Notes: generated from the sequence alone by a model not told the origin. A stretch of DNA of 18,468 nt from Actinomycetes bacterium (GCA_024227975.1 JAAETV010000413.1:1-18468); one strand, 5' to 3'. Positions 1-8,435 are shown, counted from the stretch's first letter. Made by a program: numbers and translations.

Positions 1-1
1 C

Positions 2-139
2 CTTCGTGAGGCGGCCAAGGCCGCCACCAATGTGATGCCGGCCGCCATCGATGCGGTCGAGGCCTACGCCACCGTCGGCGAAGTCTGTAGCGCCCTCAAA
101 GACGTCTACGGCTCGTACCGCGAGCCCATCCGGTTCTGA
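2..139 (+). CDS. Acyl-CoA mutase large subunit, C-terminal end (partial)
   Basis: The window opens inside a reading frame of 45 codons ending in TGA at 137-139. The tail (…NVMPAAIDAVEAYATVGEV…, ending REPIRF) matches the C-terminus I know from large subunits of B12-dependent methylmalonyl-CoA-type mutases: a helix with NVMP, then A-Y-A-T-x-G-E and a final G-x-Y-R-E-P. These enzymes rearrange the carbon skeleton of a branched CoA thioester. The chain ends here without a cobalamin-binding domain. This fits the two-subunit type (isobutyryl- or 2-hydroxyisobutyryl-CoA mutase-like), whose B12 subunit is a separate gene. Which substrate it uses cannot be told from 45 residues. Only two bases separate its stop from the first mini-ORF, so it is probably co-transcribed with the CoA-transferase downstream. 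Confidence 0.7.
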   Translation, partial: LREAAKAATNVMPAAIDAVEAYATVGEVCSALKDVYGSYREPIRF

Positions 140-141
140 AC

Positions 142-207
142 ATGAGCGACCAATGGGAGCGGGGCCGCCCGGCCCGGTGCGTCAGCACCAAGAGGGCAGA
201 ACAGTGA
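142..207 (+). CDS. Mini-ORF 1 of the tandem repeat (21 aa, putative)
   Basis: ATG at 142 opens a 21-codon frame beginning MSDQWERGRPARC and ending in TGA at 205-207. It starts two bases after the mutase stop, and its stop overlaps the GTG of mini-ORF 2 by four bases. The product would be basic (five Arg, one Lys) with one Cys and no recognisable domain. I do not recognise a protein family. It could be a translated leader that couples mutase translation to the downstream genes, or simply an open frame across a structured repeat. Support for translation comes from position and overlap only. Confidence 0.35.
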   Translation: MSDQWERGRPARCVSTKRAEQ

Positions 208-262
208 GCGACCAATGGGAGCGGGGCCGCCCGGCCCGGTGCGTCAGCACCAAGAGGGCAGA
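143..262 (+). repeat. 62-bp tandem direct repeat, two copies, with paired hairpins
   Basis: Two copies begin at 143 and 205 and are identical over 58 bases. Each copy can form two directly adjacent hairpins: GGGCC-GCCC-GGCCC (162-175 and 224-237) and GGTGC-GTCA-GCACC (176-189 and 238-251). Each copy ends in an AGAGGG Shine-Dalgarno-like sequence (191-196 and 253-258) seven bases before the next start codon (204 and 266). The unit length is not a multiple of three, so the reading frame changes at each copy while a 4-base stop/start overlap is recreated. The lack of any substitution over 58 bases suggests a recent duplication or strong constraint. It may also be a member of a dispersed GC-rich inverted-repeat family; that cannot be judged from one locus. 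Confidence 0.9.
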
Positions 263-269
263 GCGATGA
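204..269 (+). CDS. Mini-ORF 2 of the tandem repeat (21 aa, putative)
   Basis: GTG at 204 opens a second 21-codon frame whose peptide matches mini-ORF 1 except for the last residue (Arg instead of Gln). An AGAGGG sequence lies at 191-196, seven bases upstream. Its TGA stop (267-269) overlaps the ATG of the CoA-transferase (266-268), the same arrangement as between the two mini-ORFs. A ribosome finishing this frame would therefore be placed on the CoA-transferase start. Function is unknown; translational coupling is an inference. Confidence 0.38.
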   Translation: MSDQWERGRPARCVSTKRAER

Positions 270-1477
270 CCAAAGAACGGGTGCCTGTGGTCATCAGTCT
301 CGAACAGGCACTGAGCATGACCTATGGAACCTTGCGCTTCGCTCATCTCGGCTGGAGGGTGATCAAGGTCGAGGCGACACCGCGGCCCGGCCAGATCTCC
401 AAAGGCGACCCGAACCGCTACATCGGCCGTCCCGTGGCTGGCGAGGACCGCCACAGCTACTTCGTCGCCCCCAACGTCGGCAAGGAGGCCATCGCCCTCA
501 ATCTGAAGGATCCCGCAGGACAGGAGGTCCTACACAGGTTGATCACCGAACTGGAGGCCGACGTCTTCTGCACCAACACCATCCCCATACGTCACCAGCC
601 TCTCGGAGTCGACTATCCGACCCTGTCCTCATTGAGGCCGGAGCTCATCTGGTGTTCGATCTCGGCCATGGGAACGGCCCATCCTGAGGTCCCTGGCTAT
701 GACCCAGTCATCCAAGCCTTGTGCGGCTATATGGACCTGACAGGAGACCGTGACAGGCCACCGACCCAGTGTGGGCCGCCACTGACCGACCTCAAAGCGG
801 GCGACGAGGCCTTCGCCCAGGTGCTGCTGGCCATGCTCGAACGACAAGGAAGCGGTGGTGGCAAGATGATCGACATCTCGATGGCTCGGGTGGCGGCCTC
901 CTGGCTCCATACCTTCACCCCACTGCTGGATATGGGCAGCGAGCCGGAGGAACTGAGGCGCAACGGCAACAAGCACCGCCAGTTCATCCCCGTCAACGCC
1001 TACCCGACTTCCGACGGGTTCATCTATGTCGCCGTGGGCAGCGACGCCCAGTGGATACGTTTTGTCTCCCAACCGATGTTCGCCGGGCTCGACCAGGACC
1101 GGTTCGCAACCAACGAAAGCCGCCGGGCCGACCAGGACGAACTGCACGACCTGATCGCCGAGATCACCTCACGGCACAGCCGCGATCGCGTCTCGGCCGC
1201 CCTCGATGCTGCATCCATTCCACATTCGCCCATCAGCGCCATCGAAGATGTTGCCGATCTTGACTTCGTCGCAGAGGTTGCGACCAGCACCGAAACTCCC
1301 GACGGCAAGGTCGTACGTCTCCCCCCACCCGCGGTTGATGTCGATCACCTCTCCGAGATCGGCGGGAAGCTGCCCTTTGCCCCCTCCTACGGCGAACACA
1401 CCGACTCCGTTCTCACCGAGGCCGGTTTCGGCGAAGCCGAGCTCTCGGGGCTGCGCCAGGCGGGGGTGATCGTCTAG
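266..1477 (+). CDS. CaiB/BaiF family (class III) CoA-transferase
   Basis: The 403-residue product has the usual length of family III CoA-transferases, which move CoA between acids through an aspartyl-CoA thioester. The N-terminal Rossmann-like part includes HLGWRVIKVEATPRPG (28-42) and a Y-F-x3-N-x-G-K-x-x-I-x-L-N-L-K block (65-81). The probable catalytic Asp is D175, in PPLTDLKAGDEAF. The V-E-N-F-R-P-G motif common in the family is replaced here by FCTNTIPIRHQPLG (101-114), so this is a divergent branch. ATG 266 was chosen over the upstream in-frame start at 215 because it follows an AGAGGG (253-258) and overlaps the mini-ORF stop. The stop shares one base with the GTG of the next gene. In this operon it probably activates or swaps CoA onto the pathway acid; benzylsuccinate-type CoA-transferases are one possible relative. 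Substrate unknown. Confidence 0.88.
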   Translation: MTKERVPVVISLEQALSMTYGTLRFAHLGWRVIKVEATPRPGQISKGDPNRYIGRPVAGEDRHSYFVAPNVGKEAIALNLKDPAGQEVLHRLITELEADVFCTNTIPIRHQPLGVDYPTLSSLRPELIWCSISAMGTAHPEVPGYDPVIQALCGYMDLTGDRDRPPTQCGPPLTDLKAGDEAFAQVLLAMLERQGSGGGKMIDISMARVAASWLHTFTPLLDMGSEPEELRRNGNKHRQFIPVNAYPTSDGFIYVAVGSDAQWIRFVSQPMFAGLDQDRFATNESRRADQDELHDLIAEITSRHSRDRVSAALDAASIPHSPISAIEDVADLDFVAEVATSTETPDGKVVRLPPPAVDVDHLSEIGGKLPFAPSYGEHTDSVLTEAGFGEAELSGLRQAGVIV

Positions 1478-2331
1478 TGAGCTGCCGATACCACCAGCCG
1501 AACACGGTTCCCGAAGCCCTCCAGCTTCTCGAAACCTCACCCGAAGCGAAGCTGATCGCAGGAGGCACCGACCTCATGGTGCAGATGGCCAAGAGCCGCT
1601 CGGTGAGGCCGCCGGCCCTCATCTCGTTGAACCGGATCGAGGAGCTGACCCGAATCGAAGGTGGAAACCGGCTGAGGATCGGCTCTGCCGTCCCGGTTCG
1701 CCAGGTGGCCGCTCATCCCACCATTGCCGCCTCGTTTCCTGCCATCGTCGAAGCCATCAGGGTGCTGGGCAGCCCACAGATCCGCAATGTGGCGACACTC
1801 GGCGGCAACCTGGGCAATGCCTCGCCGGCGGCCGATACCGCACCACCCCTGGTCGCCTACGGAGCCAAGGTCGAGCTCAGAGATACCACCTCGACACGCC
1901 AGTTGCCGGTCGAGGACTTCATTGTCGGTCCCGGACAGACCGATCTTCGGCCCGGTGAGATACTCACCGCCATCTTGTTGGAGCCCCCGGCGCCGGGTAC
2001 CCGCTCGGTGTTCATGCGCAAAGGGAGGGTGAAGATGGATCTTGCCATCGCCAGCGTCGCCGCCCTGGTCGAGATGGATGGACCCACCTGCGTTGCCGCC
2101 CGGCTGGCGGCGGGCGCAGTGGCACCGAAGCCGCTGAGACTGACCGGAACCGAAGGGGTGGTCGTCGGTTCTGATCTCGGTCAAGAGCCAAGACGGTCGG
2201 CGGCAACCAAAGCCAGAGCCGAGGTCTCACCGATAAGCGACCTCCGAGCATCCGAAGAATACCGGCGCCATCTCATCGGTGTCTTCGTCGAGCGATGCCT
2301 TGCCGCACTGGCCGGCGGTGATGCCTGGTGA
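1477..2331 (+). CDS. Molybdenum hydroxylase, FAD-binding medium subunit (CoxM/HcrB-like)
   Basis: This 284-residue protein is the FAD subunit of a three-subunit xanthine-oxidase-family enzyme and passes electrons between the 2Fe-2S subunit and an external partner. The two FAD motifs are present: [10 protein letters not shown] (28-37) and [14 protein letters not shown] (107-120). A C-terminal CO-dehydrogenase-flavoprotein-like domain follows (about 175-280). True 4-hydroxybenzoyl-CoA reductase beta subunits are about 40 residues longer and carry four extra Cys for a [4Fe-4S] cluster. Here there is no such loop, and the only Cys residues are scattered ones near the start and in the C-terminal third. 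GTG 1477 overlaps the previous TAG by one base. The stop overlaps the next GTG in GTGA, so the three subunits are translationally coupled. Confidence 0.9.
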   Translation: MSCRYHQPNTVPEALQLLETSPEAKLIAGGTDLMVQMAKSRSVRPPALISLNRIEELTRIEGGNRLRIGSAVPVRQVAAHPTIAASFPAIVEAIRVLGSPQIRNVATLGGNLGNASPAADTAPPLVAYGAKVELRDTTSTRQLPVEDFIVGPGQTDLRPGEILTAILLEPPAPGTRSVFMRKGRVKMDLAIASVAALVEMDGPTCVAARLAAGAVAPKPLRLTGTEGVVVGSDLGQEPRRSAATKARAEVSPISDLRASEEYRRHLIGVFVERCLAALAGGDAW

Positions 2332-2813
2332 GTACCGAAGTCACCTTCGAGCTGAATGGTCACGAGGTTCGGGCCTCCGTGGAGCCATACCTCAGGCTCA
2401 TCGACCTCTTGAGAGTCACGCTCGGTGAGACTGGCACCAAAGAAGGCTGCGGCGAAGGGGAGTGTGGTGCCTGCACCGTCCTCGTCAACGGTGCCGCCGT
2501 CAATTCCTGTCTCATGCCGGCGTGCGAGGTCCAGGGGGCGTCGGTCACGACCATCGAAGGCCTCCTCGATCCCGATGGGAGGCTCTCGACCATTCAGCAG
2601 GCCTTCTTGGACGAGGGCGGTTCCCAGTGCGGGTTCTGTTCACCCGGTGTCGTCATGTCCTGTGTCGCCCTGCTCAACGAGAATCCTGAGCCGACCGAAG
2701 CCGAGATCCGATACGCATTGACCGGGAACCTCTGTCGCTGCACCGGCTACGTCCAGATCATCAACTCGGTCGTCGCCGCCGCATCTGGGTCAAACCAGGG
2801 GAGTACCGAGTGA
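2328..2813 (+). CDS. Molybdenum hydroxylase, 2Fe-2S small subunit (CoxS/HcrC-like)
   Basis: The 161-residue product carries the eight Cys of a standard small subunit. A plant-type [2Fe-2S] site is formed by C41, C46, C49 and C61 ([12 protein letters not shown]). A second all-helical [2Fe-2S] site is formed by C101, C104, C136 and C138 (CGFCSPG … CRCTGY). Length and order match the family, including HcrC and CoxS. It moves electrons between the molybdenum centre and FAD. It begins at GTG 2328, overlapping the FAD-subunit stop, and ends in TGA overlapping the GTG of the large subunit. Nothing is missing or unusual. Confidence 0.95.
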   Translation: MSTEVTFELNGHEVRASVEPYLRLIDLLRVTLGETGTKEGCGEGECGACTVLVNGAAVNSCLMPACEVQGASVTTIEGLLDPDGRLSTIQQAFLDEGGSQCGFCSPGVVMSCVALLNENPEPTEAEIRYALTGNLCRCTGYVQIINSVVAAASGSNQGSTE

Positions 2814-5218
2814 CCTCTCAGAACCATGTCGGGCGCAGCATCCCCAGGCCTGACAGCGCAGACAAGCTCGGTGGCCGGGCCTTGTACGTCTCAGATATCT
2901 CAAAACCGGGGATGCTGTTCGGTGCTATCAAGTTCTCAGAGCATGCCCACGCCCGGGTAAAGCACATAGATGTGTCACGGGCCAAGGCCTTGGCCGGTGT
3001 TCGCGCCGTCATCACCGCCGACGATGTCCCCGAGATCCGCATCGGAATGCTGCGAGACAACCCCGTGCTGAAGAAGGACAAGGTCCGCCAGTTCCGAGAT
3101 GAGGTGGCCGCAGTTGCCGCCATCCACCCCGACATCGCCGCAGAAGCGGTCGATCTCATCGAGGTGGAGTATGAGCCCCTCCCCGGCTTGTTCACTCCTC
3201 AGGACGCGCTGGGTGAAGGGGCGGTTCTCATCCATGACACCGACGCCCGAGGCCGACCCATCACATCCAACCTGGTGCCCTTGAGGTGCAACCATGATTC
3301 TGGTGATGTGGCAGCAGCCCGGTCCGATTCCAGTTTCGTCGTCGAAGGCGACTACTCAGTCCCGCGCATCCAGCAGGCATCTCTCGGTACCTCGGGTTGT
3401 ATCGCCGAGCTCGACCTCAACGGCAACCTGACGGTCACGGCCAAGACCCAGATCCCGTTCCTGGCCCAGCGGGACTTCACCAGAGCTCTCGAAGCTCTTG
3501 GTCTCAGGGGGCGCAATGTGCGCGTTGTCGTTCCCGCTGTTGGCGGCGCCTTTGGCAGTGGGCTGGACACCCACGCTTATGAGTACATTGCCATCCTGTT
3601 GGCCTGGCGTACGGCCAAGCCGGTCAGGATCGTCTACGACCGCGCTGAGGAGTTCGCCAACCTGTCGCCCCGCCAGTCGGCCGAGATCTTCATTCGCCAG
3701 GGTTGCGACGAGACAGGAGCGCTGACCTTTCGCGAGGTCGATGTCGTCCAGGACAATGGTGCCTACGTCTCGTGGGGAGCCACCTATCCAAACGTCATGC
3801 TCCCGACTGCCACCTCGCTCTACCGGGTTCCGAACGTGAGGTTCTCCTCGCAGGTCGTGTACACCAACAACACTTACTGCCAGGCCATGAGGGGATACGG
3901 AAACCCGGAGATCACCTGGGCCATCGAGTCGAGCCTGGATGACCTGGCGGCGGCCGCTTCCGTCGATCCTCTCCAGATGAGGCTGTTGAACTGCAACGAA
4001 CCGGGCGAACCGACACCAATGGGTCTCGAAATCAACACCTGTGGGCTCCGCCAGTGTCTGGAGACGACCGGTCGGAATCTCGATTGGGCCCAGGTCCGCG
4101 GTCCCCAGCGCCGCCCCCGGCGCGGTGTTGGCATGTCTGGGCTCATCAATGTCGGCGGCGGAGGCAAGATCTACCGCTCGGACGGAAGTGGGATAATCCT
4201 CAAGCTCGACGACTTCGGGAACGTGAACGTCGCCTATGGGGGCGTCGAGATGGGCCAGGGGCTGCACTCGGCTCTGACCCTGATGGTGGCCGATGCCGTC
4301 GGGGTGGAGCCGGGCCGCGTCATCATCAATCAGACAGACACCGCCACTTCGCCCTGGGACGTGGGCACCCATGCCAGTCGGGGTGCATTCATGGCCGGAA
4401 ACGCGGCGGTGATTGCTGCCGCCAAGTTGAAGGCTCGGATCCTGGCCGCGGCCGAAGGGGTCTACGCCGACGAGGTGAGGAGAAACCTGGCCGAGGCGGG
4501 GGAGGGCGACTGTGACTACGACTTCGCATCGGTGACGGCGGACCAATTGGAGCTGGTCGACGGATGGCTCTATTCCAGGGACGCTCCGGACCAGCCCTGG
4601 CTGAGGGTGAGCCTGGAACGATTCCTGCGGTCCACCCATTTCGCCGAGAAGGGGGGAACGGGCACGATCTTCACCGAGGAAGCGTTCTACGAGCCCCCAA
4701 CCGACCTCCCCGATTGGGACAAGGGCTACGGCAATATGTCCGCCGCCTACATGTTTGGCGCCCAGGGAGTCGAGGTCGAGGTGGACGAAGACACCGGCGA
4801 AGTGAGGATCCTGCGCCTGGTGGCGGTGACTGACGTCGGCCGGGTGATCAGCCGCCAAGCGCTGGAGGGTCAGATGTACGGCGGGATCGTCCAGGGGGTC
4901 GGGTACGCCCTGTACGAAGAGGTGCTCAGTGACGAGGGGCGGATCCTCAACCCCGGCTTCACCGACTACAAGATCCCGTCGGCCGCTGATCTCGACTTTC
5001 CCATCGATCTGGACTGGGTCGAAACCAACGACCCGGCTGGCCCGTTCGGGGCCAAGGGAGCGGGCGAGGCTGGCATCATTGCTACCGCTCCGGCGATAGC
5101 CAATGCCATCTACGATGCCGTTGGCGTGCGCATCCGTGATCTTCCCATCACGCCCGAGAAGATGCTGGCGGCCCTCGCCGAGCGAGACGCCCGGAATGGA
5201 GAGCGAGTGCCCCAATGA
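2810..5218 (+). CDS. Molybdenum hydroxylase, molybdopterin-binding large subunit (HcrA-like)
   Basis: The 802-residue protein holds the Mo-cofactor active site. Landmarks are GGAFGSG (245-251), [10 protein letters not shown] (358-367), MGQG (481-484) and [12 protein letters not shown] (744-755), with E753 as the expected catalytic glutamate. The stretch after AMRGYG ([12 protein letters not shown]…PLQMRLLN…[12 protein letters not shown]) reads most like alpha subunits of 4-hydroxybenzoyl-CoA reductase, by memory rather than by search. That enzyme removes the para-hydroxyl of 4-hydroxybenzoyl-CoA to give benzoyl-CoA; most relatives instead hydroxylate with water. Since the partner FAD subunit lacks the HCR-specific iron-sulfur loop, the direction of reaction here is open. 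No signal peptide is visible, so it should be cytoplasmic. GTG 2810 overlaps the small-subunit stop, and its own stop overlaps the next ATG (ATGATG at 5215). Confidence 0.9.
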   Translation: MTSQNHVGRSIPRPDSADKLGGRALYVSDISKPGMLFGAIKFSEHAHARVKHIDVSRAKALAGVRAVITADDVPEIRIGMLRDNPVLKKDKVRQFRDEVAAVAAIHPDIAAEAVDLIEVEYEPLPGLFTPQDALGEGAVLIHDTDARGRPITSNLVPLRCNHDSGDVAAARSDSSFVVEGDYSVPRIQQASLGTSGCIAELDLNGNLTVTAKTQIPFLAQRDFTRALEALGLRGRNVRVVVPAVGGAFGSGLDTHAYEYIAILLAWRTAKPVRIVYDRAEEFANLSPRQSAEIFIRQGCDETGALTFREVDVVQDNGAYVSWGATYPNVMLPTATSLYRVPNVRFSSQVVYTNNTYCQAMRGYGNPEITWAIESSLDDLAAAASVDPLQMRLLNCNEPGEPTPMGLEINTCGLRQCLETTGRNLDWAQVRGPQRRPRRGVGMSGLINVGGGGKIYRSDGSGIILKLDDFGNVNVAYGGVEMGQGLHSALTLMVADAVGVEPGRVIINQTDTATSPWDVGTHASRGAFMAGNAAVIAAAKLKARILAAAEGVYADEVRRNLAEAGEGDCDYDFASVTADQLELVDGWLYSRDAPDQPWLRVSLERFLRSTHFAEKGGTGTIFTEEAFYEPPTDLPDWDKGYGNMSAAYMFGAQGVEVEVDEDTGEVRILRLVAVTDVGRVISRQALEGQMYGGIVQGVGYALYEEVLSDEGRILNPGFTDYKIPSAADLDFPIDLDWVETNDPAGPFGAKGAGEAGIIATAPAIANAIYDAVGVRIRDLPITPEKMLAALAERDARNGERVPQ

Positions 5219-7167
5219 TGGAGAACCCCCTGCTCGTAGTGCCGGAACGGCCCCTTCCCCGCAAGGTCGGGGTGGTTGGCGCCGGGACCATCGGACCCGA
5301 CATCGGCTACTACCTGTTGAGCAGCATCGCCGATCTTGGTCTGGTTCTGGTCGACGTCGCCGAAGAGTCGCTGGACGCAGCAACCAAGCGCATCGAGTCC
5401 CATGTGCAGAAGGGCCTGGCCCGCGACAAGCTCACCGTCCAACAGGCCGACACCGTGATGAGTGGGCTCGAAGCCACCCTGGACTATGAGGCTCTGGCCG
5501 ACTGCGACTGGGTGATAGAGGCCGCGACCGAGGACCTACCCCTCAAGCGCAGCATCTTCGCCCAGATCGAAGCTGTGGTCAGTGAGTCGACCCTCATCAC
5601 TTCCAACACCAGCTCCCTACCAGCCGAGCGGCTCTTCTCGGGGCTCGAGCATCCGGAGAGGGCAACGGTCACCCACTTCTTCGCTCCGGCTTTCCAGAAT
5701 CCCGCGGTCGAGGTGGTGAGTTGGGCTGGGGCCGATCCGAGCATGATCGAGTACCTCCGGTGGGTGTTCGCAGTAACGGGCAAGGTACCCCTGGTCACCA
5801 CCGATGTCGTCTGCTTCATGCTTGACCGGATCTTCGATAACTGGTGCAACGAGGCAGGCCATCTGCTCGGTCAGGCCACCCCGGCCGAGGTCGACGCGGT
5901 GGCCCAGGAGTTCGTGCACGCCGGGCCGTTCTTCGTGCTCAACATGGCAAACGGCAACCCCATCATCGTCGAGACCAACACCTTGCAGATGCATGAGGAG
6001 GGTGAGCACTATAGGCCCTCACCCGTTTTCGACTCGGCCGATCGGTGGGACACCGCCTCTCCCGGTGATCCCGTCAGTGTTGATCCCACAACTGCGGGGC
6101 CGGTTCGTGACCGGCTGCTCGGAGTGCTCTGGTCCCAGTCCGTCGACATCATCGATCGAGATATCGGTACCGCCGCCGATCTCGAACTGGGGTGCATTCT
6201 GGCGCTGGGGTTCAAAAAGGGCCCACTGGCACTGATGGCAGATCAGAGCGACGGTGAGGTCGGCCGCATCCTGGCCCGCTTCGCCGATGAGAGGGCAGGC
6301 ATGCCAATGCCGCAGCAACCTCTTGCCGGGTACTCTGACTTCCGGCGCCATGTCCTGGTCGATGAGATCGACGGGGTGATGGTGATCACGATCCGCCGGC
6401 CCCAGGCTCTCAACGCTCTGGACGACGACGTGAACGACGAGTTGTTGGCGGTGATCACCGAGAACGAAGACAACCCGGCGATCACCGGATTCGTCATTAC
6501 CGGCTATGGACCGAGAGCCTTCTGCGCTGGTGCCGACATCGACCGTTTCCCATCGATGCTGGGTAAGGCCGACGCGGCCGAACAGTACGCCCGAGACTGC
6601 TCCCGTCTGCTGATGCACCTCGATGCCATGTCGAAGCCAGTTGTCGCCGCCATAAACGGAATGGCCCTGGGTGGAGGTCTGGAACTGGCGATGCGCTGCC
6701 ATGGGATCATGGCGACCGAGGACGCCTGGTTCCAGCTCCCCGAGGTCACCCTGGGGATCGCCCCCGGCATCGGGGCCCTGGTCGTCCCCTACCGGCGCTG
6801 GCCCCAAGCGACTCCCATCTTCGCCGACATGGCCCGACTCGGTACGAAGATGACATCGACCGAGGCATCTGAGCTTGGCGTTGTCGACGGACTGGCTACC
6901 GGCGTCGAGGAGCTCATGGCCATGGCCATCGCCAGAGTGAAGGCCCTGGTTGGCCGGGTGACTCCGATACCAGACGGCCCGATCGAGATTCCCGCCCTCA
7001 CCGAGGTCGCCGGTTCGGAAGTGATCGACATCATCGAACACGCAATCAGGGATGGGGCAGCGGCCCCGACCCTGGATGAAGCCCTGGAGATCGGCTACCG
7101 GGCTTTCGGTGCCACTGCGTGCACCGATACCGCCAGGGAGAAGATCACCGAATTCGTGTCACGCTGA
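5215..7167 (+). CDS. 3-hydroxyacyl-CoA dehydrogenase / enoyl-CoA hydratase fusion (HAD first)
   Basis: This 650-residue bifunctional protein joins an N-terminal NAD-dependent 3-hydroxyacyl-CoA dehydrogenase to a C-terminal crotonase. In the dehydrogenase, the dinucleotide site is GAGTIG (22-27), SNTSSLP lies at 130-136 and the catalytic pair is H154 and E166 in THFFAPAFQNPAVEV. A second helical HAD domain, typical of this fold, spans about 296-345. In the crotonase, the oxyanion segment is AGADI (438-442), and both acid/base glutamates are present: E490 in NGMALGGGLE and E510 in FQLPE. This order is the reverse of FadB/MFP proteins and matches the archaeal HAD-ECH type (crotonyl-CoA hydratase/3-hydroxybutyryl-CoA dehydrogenase). 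It likely hydrates an enoyl-CoA and oxidises the product to a 3-oxoacyl-CoA for the thiolase next door. ATG 5218 is an alternative start. Confidence 0.92.
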   Translation: MMENPLLVVPERPLPRKVGVVGAGTIGPDIGYYLLSSIADLGLVLVDVAEESLDAATKRIESHVQKGLARDKLTVQQADTVMSGLEATLDYEALADCDWVIEAATEDLPLKRSIFAQIEAVVSESTLITSNTSSLPAERLFSGLEHPERATVTHFFAPAFQNPAVEVVSWAGADPSMIEYLRWVFAVTGKVPLVTTDVVCFMLDRIFDNWCNEAGHLLGQATPAEVDAVAQEFVHAGPFFVLNMANGNPIIVETNTLQMHEEGEHYRPSPVFDSADRWDTASPGDPVSVDPTTAGPVRDRLLGVLWSQSVDIIDRDIGTAADLELGCILALGFKKGPLALMADQSDGEVGRILARFADERAGMPMPQQPLAGYSDFRRHVLVDEIDGVMVITIRRPQALNALDDDVNDELLAVITENEDNPAITGFVITGYGPRAFCAGADIDRFPSMLGKADAAEQYARDCSRLLMHLDAMSKPVVAAINGMALGGGLELAMRCHGIMATEDAWFQLPEVTLGIAPGIGALVVPYRRWPQATPIFADMARLGTKMTSTEASELGVVDGLATGVEELMAMAIARVKALVGRVTPIPDGPIEIPALTEVAGSEVIDIIEHAIRDGAAAPTLDEALEIGYRAFGATACTDTAREKITEFVSR

Positions 7168-7183
7168 GTGAAAGGCAACTGAG

Positions 7184-8374
7184 ATGGCTCTCGAGAAGGC
7201 CTACATCCCATACGGTGGCTACTGGTCGACCCCGTACTGCCGCTGGCAGGGCAGCCTGGCTGACTACCACTCGATCGAATTGGCCGGCAGGGTTGGCCGG
7301 GGTTTCCTCCAAACCTCGGAGATCCCACCCGAGACCTTCGACAGTGTCGTACTCGGTACCACCGTTACCCAGCAGTATGGTTTCTATGGAGCGCCATGGC
7401 TGGCCGCCATGTTGGGGGCTGACGGTGTCACCGGCCCGACGGTTTCCCAAGCCTGTGCCACCTCGGCGCGGGCACTGGCCAGCGCCGCAGTGGAGATCGA
7501 GGTCGGCCAGAGGGACTGTGTTCTCACGGTCGGCTGCGACCGCACGAGCAATGGACCTCACATCTACTACCCCGACCCGAATGGGATGGGGGGGCAGGGC
7601 TCGGTCGAAGATCCGGTTCTTGGCAACATGAACCATGACCCACATGCCGGTCTGGCCATGGTGCAGACAGCTGAGAACCTGGTCCGAGAGGCCGGTATCG
7701 CCCGCGAGGAGCAAGACTCGCTGACCGTCCAGCGCTACGAGCAGTACCAGGCGGCGTTGGCCGATGATCGAGCCTTCCAGAAGCGGTACATGGTCGCCGT
7801 CGAACTGATGAGACGGGGAAGGGTGGTCGGTGAGTTGGCCGCCGACGAGGGGGTCCATGAGACAACGGCCGAAGGCTTGGCCAAGCTGCGCCCTGTAGTC
7901 GATGGCGGAACCGTCACCTTTGGCTCCCAGACCCATCCAGCAGACGGCAACTCCGGAATCATCGTCTGCGGCCGGGAACGAGCAGCCGAACTGGCCCGCC
8001 AACCGATCCCGATCAGGTTGGTCTCCTACGGTGAGGCCCGCGTCGAGTCCGGCATGATGCCCAAGGCAGGGGTGCCCGCCGCCAGCGATGCTCTGCGACG
8101 GGCCGGAATCGATGCAAGCCAGTGCGCAGCCATCAAGACCCACAATCCGTTCGCCGCCGCCGACGTGTTCTTCTGTCGCCAGTTCGATCTGGCCACCGAG
8201 AAGGTCAACAACTACGGGTCAACCCTGATATGGGGTCATCCCCAAGCCCCGATGGGGATGCGGGCCGTCATCGAGCTGATCGAGGAATTGGCGATCAGGG
8301 GAGGCGGATACGGTCTGTTCTCGGGCTGTGCTGGCGGTGACAGCGCCATGGCGGTGGTGATCGAGGTCGGTTGA
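7184..8374 (+). CDS. Thiolase family acyltransferase (divergent active site)
   Basis: The 396-residue protein has the thiolase fold markers in order: nucleophilic C91 in SQACATSARA, a GHP block with H352 (NNYGSTLIWGHPQAPMG, 342-358), and the second Cys C382 in SGCAGGDS. The usual N-E-A-F loop is replaced by HNPF (320-323, in KTHNPFAAADV). The enzyme would therefore belong to a divergent thiolase branch rather than the FadA or AtoB type. It probably cleaves the 3-oxoacyl-CoA made by the upstream HAD-ECH fusion, releasing acetyl-CoA or opening a ring-derived chain. It starts 16 bases after that gene, behind a weak AAAGG. No DUF35/zinc partner subunit, as used by the thiolase of benzylsuccinate degradation (BbsA), is visible nearby. 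It is the last gene before a new promoter. Confidence 0.9.
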   Translation: MALEKAYIPYGGYWSTPYCRWQGSLADYHSIELAGRVGRGFLQTSEIPPETFDSVVLGTTVTQQYGFYGAPWLAAMLGADGVTGPTVSQACATSARALASAAVEIEVGQRDCVLTVGCDRTSNGPHIYYPDPNGMGGQGSVEDPVLGNMNHDPHAGLAMVQTAENLVREAGIAREEQDSLTVQRYEQYQAALADDRAFQKRYMVAVELMRRGRVVGELAADEGVHETTAEGLAKLRPVVDGGTVTFGSQTHPADGNSGIIVCGRERAAELARQPIPIRLVSYGEARVESGMMPKAGVPAASDALRRAGIDASQCAAIKTHNPFAAADVFFCRQFDLATEKVNNYGSTLIWGHPQAPMGMRAVIELIEELAIRGGGYGLFSGCAGGDSAMAVVIEVG

Positions 8375-8435
8375 AGGCCGGGCTGAGAGGTGCTGCCGGC
8401 GGCTGATCTGACTGGCGGGATCTGGTGTTTCGCCA

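Noticed and set aside
3356..5383. A 675-codon open frame on the minus strand opposite the Mo large subunit
   Set aside because: It is an antisense shadow of a GC-rich gene whose plus-strand product has every family motif; the minus product matches nothing recognisable.
6019..7041. A 340-codon minus-strand frame opposite the HAD-ECH fusion
   Set aside because: Shadow frame of the hydratase part, with no domain features of its own.
7145..8143. A 332-codon minus-strand frame opposite the thiolase
   Set aside because: Shadow frame; the plus-strand thiolase with its active-site residues explains the region.
8377..8400. GCCGG/CCGGC inverted repeat just after the thiolase stop, considered as a terminator
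   Set aside because: The stem is only five bases with a 14-base loop and no T-tract follows; expected by chance at this GC content.
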